Source: Craspedostauros australis (taxonomy: Eukaryota > Bacillariophyta > Bacillariophyceae > Mastogloiales > Achnanthaceae). From it: a stretch of 64,000 bases of DNA. The notes under the pieces are model-generated. The model was given only the letters and a program-made list of their open reading frames with translations, did not search any database and was not told the DNA's origin. The stretch lies in NCBI GenBank assembly GCA_026770025.1, contig JAMXDE010000065.1, forward strand, positions 209,519 through 273,518, given 5' to 3'. The translations under genes were made by a program, and so were the position numbers. Each line of letters begins with the position of its first letter. The stretch's first letter is position 1. Below are positions 20,801-28,658 of this stretch, piece after piece.

Positions 20801-23800
20801 AACCGAAACGTGAGGAACGGCGATATATCAATGGTCTCGCCATGCCGGACGGTGAGCGGTATGTTGTACCGGAGCGATTGATCCGCAGTCACGTTGTGGA
20901 TGTCAGCGATGTATTTGGCAGCATGGAACCACGCCCGTGGTGGTGCGCCGGTTCTGTCCAACAGCACATGGACGTGGTTCTTGATCCACTTCACAGCACG
21001 TAGTTCTGCAGGGTTCTGTTGCTGGTTGCCAGGTTCCGTGAGTTCAACACCAATGTGTAGCTCGCGAAGGATCCGGTCGACCTGCTCACCAACCTGCTCA
21101 CCAGCGTTGTCCATGCGAAACGCCCATGGTGCGCCTTCCTCACGGATGAACAGGTTGATGGCATCATGGACCATTTGCTTCGTGCGTAGTCCAACGATGT
21201 TGATCACATGTGATGCAGTGCCGAAAAACACCTGGGCACATGTGTAGTTCTCGCCAAACGACGGCACATTTGCGAAGAAAGTGTCTGTTGCCACCACCTC
21301 TTTGATTCTTGGCCGTCGCATCCATGCAAAACGGGATCGCAGATGCCGAACCATGGGCCACCGAACCACCGCCTTGCAGTCCTGCGTTGTGCGCTTGATT
21401 GTCTCCTTCACGATGCGTAGGTTGCGCCATCCAAGGTAAGGTCGGATCTTCTCTGGATTGTCCACCTTGTGACGTGCCCGCACCCGGAAACCGACATCGT
21501 GCGCATGGGTAGCGGCGGGTTCGTTGTTGTTGTCGATGCGCTGTTGGTGCATCTTGTGCATCGCGTCAGAGAGATCATCGTATGCAGAGACGTCATCGCC
21601 ATGTGCATCACCCTTCTTGTAGACGTTGGCGGTGGGTACGGTGGTGTCTTCGTCATCGGTGGCACCTGGTGGGTGGATGTGCCACACCTCTTTGTTGTGC
21701 ACCCGAAACGCCTCCATGTCTTCCCATGTCTCTTGTCCGCCAGTCGGCACCATATCCTCCACCAGTTCGCGTAGTGCGCCTCCGCCTCTCACTGTGCGCG
21801 ATACGTGTGCAGCATACACTGCTGGGTTGAACGCAAACGGCATGTCCTGCCCAACGAGCCCATCGTACTCCAGTGAGTTGAGGAATTGATCAACCGGATC
21901 AAGCTCCACACAGTCAGTTGCCTCGTCTTCTCCATCATACTCCATGCTGTCATCCTGTTCAAGCATGCTTGTGTTCACGGACAGAACCGGGTGGTCCAGG
22001 CCCTCGAATGTCGTGGTGGTCACTTCTGTTCCGCCTTCGGTTGGATGCTTCATGGATGCCACTTGATTCAGGAATGGTTGCATGTCATCTTTGGAATCCT
22101 CAGCCACATGTGGGTTCCATGGTTCATCTTTGGTGATCTCATAGATGGGGAGTTGCTGGAGGTCTTCGTGTGTTGGCGGTTCGATGTCGAACGCCATCAA
22201 GCCATCTCGTGCCTGGAGTGCGATGCGTGCCCCTTTTGCTGGGATGAATGATTGTGTGCCCTTCTTTGGTGGCTCAAGAGACCTGTAGTGTTTCTTTGAT
22301 ACAGAGTCGACCACGCATCCATTAGACCTGAGCTGGTACTCGGACAGTAATGTGACTCGACTCATGGGGTTGAGTGCGCACTCGTGCGCCTTGAGTATGA
22401 CCTTCTGGCCATCATCGAGGGTTGCCTTCGTCCATGCTGACACCACACGAAGTCCATTCTTCTTCATTGTCGATGGTATTGCGCCAATGACGTTGATGAC
22501 GCGCCCCATATGCACGGTCTCCACCTGCCATACATCACCAAGACTTCCCAGGATGGAGCATTGAGCACCGCTATCGCATATAGCATACGACTCGCCCTCC
22601 GTGGTTGTTGCGTTGGCTTGTAGGTCGATGTACATCGATTCCGTTGTGGGGTTGTGTTCTCTGCTCTCAGTTGGCTCCAGTTCGGCATCCGTGTGGTGCA
22701 TTTGTGCCATGTACATGCGCATATTCCTGATTCGGTTGGCGCTGTCCATCACATCGTAGTCTTCATCAGTCGCTTCTGACCATGAGCTGTCCTCGTTGCT
22801 GTATCCATCTGTGTTGTCGCCCCTGTCTGTGGTACTTCCACTGTCCATGCGTTCACGGTAGCTGTGCGTCCTGTTGACGTTGTACTGCATGGGGATTGTC
22901 GCGTTGTGGGCTGTTGCTGTTGCGTTGGCTGGTGTGCCTAGCGTTGGAGGCGAATGAACCCCCCCGGGATCCGCGGCTGCCGGTCGTTCAGGGACCTGGT
23001 CACGCCGGTTGCCACGGTTGCGGCGGTACCCTCGAGCACGCTCGCGGAGACGTCGGATCACCTTGCGCACCTGCTGCGGCAGCTTGGAGAATGTGGCACT
23101 GTCAATGTAGTCCGGGTCGTTGTTGGCAGTCTCGACGTGTGGCTGGGCAGAGTAGACCAGAGCCTCAGCATTGGCGATGCCGCACTGGAGTTCCACCGCA
23201 ATGTACCGAGCGTCGTCGGAGGCCTCATCGTACGGCGTCGAGGATGCAGGCGGTTGCCCTCCTTGTGTACGGGCGCTGGCGACGGCGCGATCACGTGGAC
23301 GTGCACGGCGTTGGTGATGCAGTCGTCGCGATGTCTCGACCTCACGCGCATAATGTTGCAGCTTGTGACAGAAATCTGGGAAGGAGAGGTGCTTGCGGCC
23401 GGACCGCACCAGATGCATCCAGTTGATGTACTGCGCATTCCCAGAATCAATCACCTGCTGTGACATCATCTCGCACATGGTTGTGTCGTCGTAGCGGTCG
23501 CGTTCTCGTGCCGCAGCATCGTTGTATGCAAGCACATTGTCACGGAACTCGTCGATGTATTTTACGAGGTCGTCGTTGGCACGGAGTCGTTGTGTAAGCC
23601 TGGCCTTCAACAGCGCGGCACGTTCACGGCGTTGTTGGACGTTGTCGCATTCCAACACCAGTTGCTGCCAGATGTGTACACCATCAGTGCCCTGTGGGCC
23701 ACGGAGTAGGTACGACATGCTGGTGTTGCTGATGGCCTCACGGAGAAACCGCGCGAACAGGCTGACATCGGACTTGAGCTGAACGGAATCGAATGGGAGG

Positions 23801-24858
23801 TGCGACTCGTAGTGGTCGTCCACGTACATCTCGAGTACGCGCTTCCCGTGCATCGCGTAGAGTGTGGCGAACTCCGTGTTCATGAGGTACCCCATGCCGT
23901 ATGGCGACAGGAAGAATTCCATGTCACGTCGGAACTCGGTGAAACGCATGGTGTCACCCAGCTTGTACCGCTCGGGGAACGTGTTAGGTCGCTTCACTCG
24001 TTTGTGCTCGGTGGTGCGGCTGAGGCTGTCAGCCTGTGCCGTGTCGACCGATGTCTGCCCACTTGCTGCCATTGTGGCAGGATGGTGTGCATCTGTTGGT
24101 GGTACACGTGGTTGGAAAGTGACCTTTGTTCGCGCCTTCGCTGTGCCTTCCTCGATGGGTACGGTGAGCTCGGACATGGGAAGTCCACTGGTTGGGAGCG
24201 GTATCGGTGGTGTGCCAGCGGCAGATCCTCCTCGTGGACGATCAGATGACACGCCTCTTCCTTCAGACGTACCGCTTGCCGATGTTGCCACGCTGGCTTC
24301 CGGTGTTCGGCGCATGACATAGTCTACCCACTCAGATAGGGACTGTAGGGGGCGTTTGTACGCCTGCTTGGCGACCGTCACATTGTTGGCGGTTGTCTCG
24401 CGAAACACCTTGCCAGGGTTGATCTTGGTGGGATACTCGTACTGCATGGTTGCAGCGCGCAGCTCGGTTGCATCCAGTAGCGTGTAGTTGACGGTAGTTA
24501 CGCCATCGTCTGTCGTCAGGAACTTGCGGACCTTGTTGACTTCGTGGAGTGCAAACAGTCGTTTGAAATCCATGCGTAGTGCGATGGTGGCCACAGGGTA
24601 GTGGAGTTCTGCGAGGACGGACGTCAGTGGTCGTCCAGCATGGAAGAGCAACATGATCATGATGCGGTCTTTGTTGAGTCCTTCATCCAGTTCGCTCTGT
24701 TCGAAGAGCGGTACGAGAGTCACGAACGCCTCAGAAAATCCAAGGGTCTTTGTGAGGTAATCCAACACATCGACGGTGACTGGAGGTGGTTCGGCTGGGA
24801 GCCGGATTGGTGAATCCAGCAACCCGCTCAGCGACACATCATCCGACGCTCGGCTCAT
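17791..24858 (-). CDS. Copia Gag-Pol polyprotein
   Basis: One frame of 2,355 aa. The Gag-like region (about 1-640) has no CCHC zinc knuckle; an Arg-rich tract at about 600-620 may bind RNA instead. Protease: ICDSGAQCS with Asp near 762. Integrase core: Asp in VVATDTFF (about 1192), Asp in RMDNAGE (about 1250), Glu in QQNPAEL (about 1285); I do not see the usual HHCC zinc finger before it. A chromodomain-like stretch with NVGWMDGSNSWHRVDDM lies at about 1650-1700, a known mark of diatom copia elements. Reverse transcriptase: about 1790-1990 with YVDD at 1941-1944. RNase H: YVDADH (2150), SSTYGSEL (about 2193), LLGDNKS (about 2227). Gag, protease, integrase, RT and RNase H follow the copia order. 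No stop or frameshift separates Gag from Pol. Confidence 0.95.
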   Translation of the reverse strand: MSRASDDVSLSGLLDSPIRLPAEPPPVTVDVLDYLTKTLGFSEAFVTLVPLFEQSELDEGLNKDRIMIMLLFHAGRPLTSVLAELHYPVATIALRMDFKRLFALHEVNKVRKFLTTDDGVTTVNYTLLDATELRAATMQYEYPTKINPGKVFRETTANNVTVAKQAYKRPLQSLSEWVDYVMRRTPEASVATSASGTSEGRGVSSDRPRGGSAAGTPPIPLPTSGLPMSELTVPIEEGTAKARTKVTFQPRVPPTDAHHPATMAASGQTSVDTAQADSLSRTTEHKRVKRPNTFPERYKLGDTMRFTEFRRDMEFFLSPYGMGYLMNTEFATLYAMHGKRVLEMYVDDHYESHLPFDSVQLKSDVSLFARFLREAISNTSMSYLLRGPQGTDGVHIWQQLVLECDNVQQRRERAALLKARLTQRLRANDDLVKYIDEFRDNVLAYNDAAARERDRYDDTTMCEMMSQQVIDSGNAQYINWMHLVRSGRKHLSFPDFCHKLQHYAREVETSRRLHHQRRARPRDRAVASARTQGGQPPASSTPYDEASDDARYIAVELQCGIANAEALVYSAQPHVETANNDPDYIDSATFSKLPQQVRKVIRRLRERARGYRRNRGNRRDQVPERPAAADPGGVHSPPTLGTPANATATAHNATIPMQYNVNRTHSYRERMDSGSTTDRGDNTDGYSNEDSSWSEATDEDYDVMDSANRIRNMRMYMAQMHHTDAELEPTESREHNPTTESMYIDLQANATTTEGESYAICDSGAQCSILGSLGDVWQVETVHMGRVINVIGAIPSTMKKNGLRVVSAWTKATLDDGQKVILKAHECALNPMSRVTLLSEYQLRSNGCVVDSVSKKHYRSLEPPKKGTQSFIPAKGARIALQARDGLMAFDIEPPTHEDLQQLPIYEITKDEPWNPHVAEDSKDDMQPFLNQVASMKHPTEGGTEVTTTTFEGLDHPVLSVNTSMLEQDDSMEYDGEDEATDCVELDPVDQFLNSLEYDGLVGQDMPFAFNPAVYAAHVSRTVRGGGALRELVEDMVPTGGQETWEDMEAFRVHNKEVWHIHPPGATDDEDTTVPTANVYKKGDAHGDDVSAYDDLSDAMHKMHQQRIDNNNEPAATHAHDVGFRVRARHKVDNPEKIRPYLGWRNLRIVKETIKRTTQDCKAVVRWPMVRHLRSRFAWMRRPRIKEVVATDTFFANVPSFGENYTCAQVFFGTASHVINIVGLRTKQMVHDAINLFIREEGAPWAFRMDNAGEQVGEQVDRILRELHIGVELTEPGNQQQNPAELRAVKWIKNHVHVLLDRTGAPPRAWFHAAKYIADIHNVTADQSLRYNIPLTVRHGETIDISPFLTFRFYEKVYYLDPQSSFPDPKEQNGYWLGVADSCGDALTYFVLTDDKQRILVRSVVRPFRTNMENKRLPFGKELDPNAERDAPDALLALDSSPLPMNQRLRKHRRPPRKARRHVQGRATTPTTTQPHKRPLAAKDGVPAHRSPRRHGVAKTPAKGGTLARDGNSGTAKNDTEEAKTQGRRSQRIRDRGGGRSWKPEDGRKSIVRTLMAAIGADQPIATSPHTVLGHHSQAQVGILNHEHFYPMDVSPPTREHFDDMEPRTIVAGLTRAEIKQLNYVIHADFCEDLIEEMAEGQDMQNRAACIIRHKLRFKGSTNEHWKVNVGWMDGSNSWHRVDDMRLQDPYIISKYVEDQSLHDHPAFKWVTHVIEDNDEIRRTMVNMVKKKQATKKGVRYKFGVQVPNSVRHAMYLDRLNGDTLWLQALQKELQQISSYGTFRLPTAADDLSTYQCIPYHIIFDVKFDLRRKARLVANGNKSDPSVEDVYSGVVAFETIRIAFVVSAMNGLQVCAGDVGNAFLYAKTRERCYVMAGSEFGALEGKPMIIHKGLYGLRTSSARFHEHLASTFRELGFQPTQYDNDLWIREHEDHYEMIASYVDDVLVFSRSPMDIMKVLQEKYVMKGVGVPMYYLGGNIAQLDDVWQKEGVFTALSAKTYIGSACEKIETLLGKSLPKVATPMAEAYHPETDDTDLLDPAEASKFRTLIGSANWIITLGRYDVQFATMALSRFSMTPRIGHLKAMTRVFGYLKTHRNGMLLCDPTLPQHPEADPDEHNKWIEFYPQATEEMPHNQPRPKGKPARITVYVDADHAHDVVTRRSVTGIVAKINGMVVRTFCKRQKTVESSTYGSELVAARIAVDMIVELRTALRVMGVPIDGPALLLGDNKSVVINTTIPTSVLKKKHCGIAYHRIREAIAAKAVQFVHIASEDNEADLLTKPVAKHTFYRLIRMSLFRLPKQLSKAKRDTTKPDQAGHGNRKQTKTLVKVVRTSQVFIPDTSKRGVLERNQSRGLG
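17826..17837 (-). other. Polypurine tract
   Basis: On the minus strand, CCAAAAGGGGCG lies directly against the 3' LTR start (TATTGG), the expected place for plus-strand primer formation. It overlaps the end of the polyprotein frame. Confidence 0.7.
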
Positions 24859-25074
24859 CCTTGCTCGCTTTCAGCAGCAGCACCAGGAAACCCCCCGTGA
24901 ACCGACGACGGATGCGATGGAAAACCCTCAACCGGCAGCTGTGTCGACACTCACGGCCTCGCTCCCTCAACGCAAACCTGCTCAACGGGAAAACGGCCAA
25001 CGGGTCGCGCTGTGTACCAAGCGACGGGGTTGTATGTCCAAAGCAAAAGCGACGGAGCGGAAAGCCTGATAAAC

Positions 25075-25256
25075 TATTGAAACGGAGACGGTGGTAGGTA
25101 TAAAGTCGTATCTTAGTGTGTTGATTTGCGGATTGTGTCCGGTTTGTTTCTTTTTCCTTTTCTTTGCGTTGCACCTTCTGTGCCTTTTCTGTGGCTGTTG
25201 TCGTTTGCTGCTGCTCGTGACTCAGCCGAGTCCTCGTGACTGGTTTCGCTCCAATA
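25075..25256 (-). repeat. Copia 5' LTR (right-hand copy)
   Basis: 182 bp, matching the left copy. It starts and ends with the TATTG/CAATA inverted pair and is followed by the CTCTG duplication. It would carry the promoter for the minus-strand transcript. Confidence 0.95.
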
Positions 25257-25261
25257 CTCTG

Positions 25262-26706
25262 AGGAAGAACAGAAATGTCAACGACTCAAAATGGCTCATG
25301 TTTTGTGTGTTGTTTTCTTGTTCTCTCTTTTTTTTCTTGGTTCGTGACATTCGCTCTGCGAGCATCTCTCGCGGATTTGGTGTTGCTGTTCTTGGGCGTT
25401 GTTCTTTGGTGTTGTGCTTGTTATTCTTGCGTGACGTTCGTGCTCGCTGCATACAGCCTTCGGCCAAAACATCACGGGTTTTGTGTTGATAGGCCACGCA
25501 AGGTCCCTCGTCTTCAGTGTTTGGAGAGGGTCACTGGAGACTGTTGAGATCAACCGTCAAGGATCCTCTCGTCGATCTAACGTCCAAGCATGATCAACGC
25601 AATCAACGCTAAGGATAACAGCGCTGGCATCGAATCGACAATGGAAGTTTGTGATCCCTGCGGGTATGAGCTACCGAGCTCCAAAGAGTGGCATGCCATA
25701 CTCGTATGGTGCCACAGAGCGTCTACGACTATGTTCTGTTGATGTTGCCACCGTGCCGCTGCAGAAAGTATGTCGCACCAAACGTTGGAACTGCAGGCCG
25801 CGAGTACTTCACCCGACTCTCCTCTCCGTATCCTCCTGCAGTGTTGTACGAGCTATAACAGAGTAGAGCAATCTACATACCATGCTCTCATAATCTGCTC
25901 TGCTCTGCTCTCTCTCTCTCTTTCTCTCTCTGGAGAGAACACTTGACTTCGCATCATCATAATAATCGCAGGACATCACACGCATGGCTCGTACTCGCGA
26001 AGTTGCAAAGGCACACGAGCTGATCATACTTCACACTGTTGGCAGGCAGGGAGGGAGAGACGAAGCGAGAGTGATCGCACAGTGGGACGACGAGAGGAAA
26101 CAAGTGGAAATCAGGGAAGGCAGTCAGATGGATGTCAGCTTCCGACTTGTCTCGTTTGCGCTAGTGTGTTGTTGACATCATGTCTGTCTGTGTTTTGTTT
26201 GTTTGTTTGTTTGTTTGTTTGTATGTTCGTTGTTTGCGTCTGTCTGAGATTGCCTTGTATGTGTGTGTGTATTCAATACAGACACAATGGAGTGGAGATG
26301 CGGAGAAAGTCTTGGTGACGTTGTCACAACAAACACATGAATCACGTAAATACAGGACTCGATGGATTGTTGGACGAAACCACCAGGAAACGCGCCAAAC
26401 GAGGACTGTGATTTTCACACAGCGATAGCCCGTCATGGAGGATGCGAATGTGATGAAGTAACGAACGTGTTGTTTGTGTTCGATAATTCGATTCTTGTTT
26501 TGAGCTCTGTCTGTTGTTTGTTGCTTTGTTTTCTTGCCACGGTCTGTATGTGTCCGTGTTTGCCTGTTCCTTCGCTGGTCTCCCAACAATGACCCAGAGA
26601 GAGAGAGAGAGAGAGTACGTTCGTGTTGCATACCATACGACTAGTCGCGCACACTAATTCATGCTCCACTCCACTCCAATCATAGTCCCCTCCAATCATA
26701 GTCCCA
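25262..26706. other. Intergenic, upstream of the exostosin gene
   Basis: No gene is supported. It holds simple repeats: CT-rich 25897-25931, a TTTG run about 26190-26222 and a GA run about 26594-26612. The last 100 bp, with a repeated CATAGTCCC, are presumably the leader of the gene starting at 26707. Overlapping open frames at 26161-26631 are repeat-derived. Confidence 0.45.
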
Positions 26707-28407
26707 ATGTCGAAAGGCGCCACTCGCGGCAAATGCGACAAGCATGGTAGACATGCAGCAACATCAAAGGCAACCGAAACATCGGTGTCCACTGCCAACT
26801 CCAGACCTCTCGGATCCACGCAGCAGCATGGGCAGAACTATCGGCCGCTTCTGCTGTTCGTCTGGATCGGTTCCATCGTGATCTGCATCCTCCTCAAATC
26901 GGATCTGCCGCTGGTGGCCATGGACAAGACGTTTGACGATTCAATGCCAACGATCGTCATGAACGTGAGCGCGGCATCTCGAAGCGCCCCAGCCGCAGCA
27001 AAAGCCCGGCCAGGAAGCCGCATCAGAACCAGGCAGGCGGGTCATGCGCCGCTGCAGCGATACAAGGAGAAGGTGCAGAGGGCCTTGAATCGGTCCCCGG
27101 ATCTGGACCGTCGCTGCTCGGCGGATCCCAACGTGCAATCCAGGCTCTCCGCGCTGGTCGGCCCGGCATTCGACTGTCTCAGGAAGAGCGCACCGCGGAT
27201 GACATCCGAATCGCTGGTGTATCCCATCGCCGATGCTCATGCACACTTCAACGAGCTTCGGATGATCGCTTCCCAATGGGCGCAGCATGGCGGGCACAAG
27301 TATCACGATTGGGGAGGCTACGCAGGACCGTGGATTGAGAATCATTTCATCACTCATCTCGAATCCATGTACGACAAGCGAATGGACGAGGTGTCGGCGT
27401 CGCCAGGAGCGTCTCATTTCTGCCTGCAGGAAGTCTTCGGGCCGTACATCCCCATTCTGGTGCCTTGGACGGATCATTACGTCAACAGGCAACTACTCTC
27501 CGTCAATCTGCATGTGCCGGATGTCCGCCGCCTGTGGCCACTGTTGCAACGCAAGATGCGGCCGAATGTGCCGTACATCCTGCTCGTGCAGAACGCCCAG
27601 GGCTTGAAGGCTACCGTGGTCAATCTCAACATGGCTGCAATGCCCAACGTGCTCGTGTTGTCGGCTGGTGGATACGGCCATGTTCCTGTTCCGTTGCTCA
27701 AGCAGGCTGAAGATGCGCTGGTCACTCATTCATCATCCACACAAGCAACCGCGCCGCCGCCAGCTTACGGTTTGCCCAGCGAAGTGCCGCGCCCGTTGCG
27801 CAAACACCCAACAAACCGCACCTTCGTCGCAACGTACGTCGGAGGCGACACCAACGCCCCAGCGATGATGAGAGAGAACCTCATCAAAGGCCTGCAGGCA
27901 CTCGATGAAGATCCAATGGCGAATGCCATCAACAAGAGCAAGCTCAGGATATTCTCCTACTACAAAGGCCACGCGTGGAGGGAGTTCATGGCCAGATCTT
28001 GCTTCTCGCTGTGCCCTCGTGGCTTTGGGAGGACGTCGTACCATTTCATGGAGGCCCTGCAGATGGGCTTGATCCCGATCCATGTGTATCGCGATGTCCC
28101 GTGGGTTCCGTACCTTGACTTCATGCAACGGGAGCAGTTGGCGATCGCAGTGCGTTATGATGAAGTCGAGAATCTTATGCGCAACGTCCTGTTGACCTCG
28201 CTTTCGTCGACATCAACATCGTCGTCGTCGTCGCAACACGACTCATGGACATTGGCCAACATCGAAGAAACAGAGCAACGAATTCTATCGTATCGAGAAA
28301 GCCATTTTTCATTCGAGGGTGCGCTGAACCACATCCATGCGTTCATGGTGGACACAGGCAAGTCGGACTTGCAGTGCCAACGTTTGCCGGATTCGGCGCT
28401 GGGTTAG
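26707..28407 (+). CDS. Exostosin-like glycosyltransferase (GT47), type II membrane protein
   Basis: A 566-aa single-exon frame, ATG 26707 to TAG 28405. A short basic, Thr/Ser-rich cytosolic head is followed by one hydrophobic span at about residues 45-72 (LLFVWIGSIVICILL), the usual Golgi signal anchor. A variable stem follows, then the catalytic part. The GT47 signature is at about 420-475: RSCFSLCPRGFGRTSYHFME, then ALQMGLIPIHVY and WVPYLDF, matching the nucleotide-sugar site and the donor-binding Glu of exostosins. Family members transfer sugars to cell-wall or matrix glycans in the Golgi; donor and acceptor cannot be read here. A Ser-rich insert (about 500-515) is low in complexity. It diverges from the acyl-AMP ligase gene across the copia element. 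Confidence 0.85.
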   Translation: MSKGATRGKCDKHGRHAATSKATETSVSTANSRPLGSTQQHGQNYRPLLLFVWIGSIVICILLKSDLPLVAMDKTFDDSMPTIVMNVSAASRSAPAAAKARPGSRIRTRQAGHAPLQRYKEKVQRALNRSPDLDRRCSADPNVQSRLSALVGPAFDCLRKSAPRMTSESLVYPIADAHAHFNELRMIASQWAQHGGHKYHDWGGYAGPWIENHFITHLESMYDKRMDEVSASPGASHFCLQEVFGPYIPILVPWTDHYVNRQLLSVNLHVPDVRRLWPLLQRKMRPNVPYILLVQNAQGLKATVVNLNMAAMPNVLVLSAGGYGHVPVPLLKQAEDALVTHSSSTQATAPPPAYGLPSEVPRPLRKHPTNRTFVATYVGGDTNAPAMMRENLIKGLQALDEDPMANAINKSKLRIFSYYKGHAWREFMARSCFSLCPRGFGRTSYHFMEALQMGLIPIHVYRDVPWVPYLDFMQREQLAIAVRYDEVENLMRNVLLTSLSSTSTSSSSSQHDSWTLANIEETEQRILSYRESHFSFEGALNHIHAFMVDTGKSDLQCQRLPDSALG

Positions 28408-28658
28408 ATTAGAATGATGACAAGAAGCGTGCGCAGCAGAGTCTAGTGAAATACGTAGGCTAAACTAGAGTACAAGGAAGGGATGAACAGATAGAGTAGA
28501 GCAGGGCAGACCAAAGCAAAGCAATTGTGCACAACCACTCCGCGATGTCTTGCCATTGAGCAGCTGTATGGTACAAACATCCATTCGACTGTGTCCGCCA
28601 TGCCTAAAAAACCGTCTTCGAGCTTTGACTCATCCACGATGCACGGTCCCTGTCCATG
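28408..28658. other. Convergent 3' flanks
   Basis: 250 bp between the exostosin stop and the stop of the minus-strand hydroxylase gene. No gene or clear terminator is seen. Confidence 0.4.

Larger units (their letters stand above)
17644..25256 (-). mobile_element. Full-length Ty1/copia LTR retrotransposon (diatom CoDi type), 7,613 bp
   Basis: Two 182-bp LTRs bound the element, each with the inverted ends TATTG...CAATA. The 5-bp target duplication CTCTG is present at 17639-17643 and 25257-25261. The LTRs read as identical, and the single 2,355-codon frame is intact, so insertion is recent and the copy may be competent. Next to the upstream (right-hand) LTR, the minus strand reads GTTTATCAGGCTTTCCGC; I cannot match it to a specific tRNA end, so the primer is unassigned. 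A purine tract lies against the other LTR. The element sits between the divergent acyl-AMP ligase and exostosin genes. Confidence 0.95.

Noticed and set aside
17639-25261. LTR ends at TG...CA
   Set aside because: TG/CA ends leave no target duplication; TATTG...CAATA ends give a perfect CTCTG duplication and equal 182-bp LTRs.
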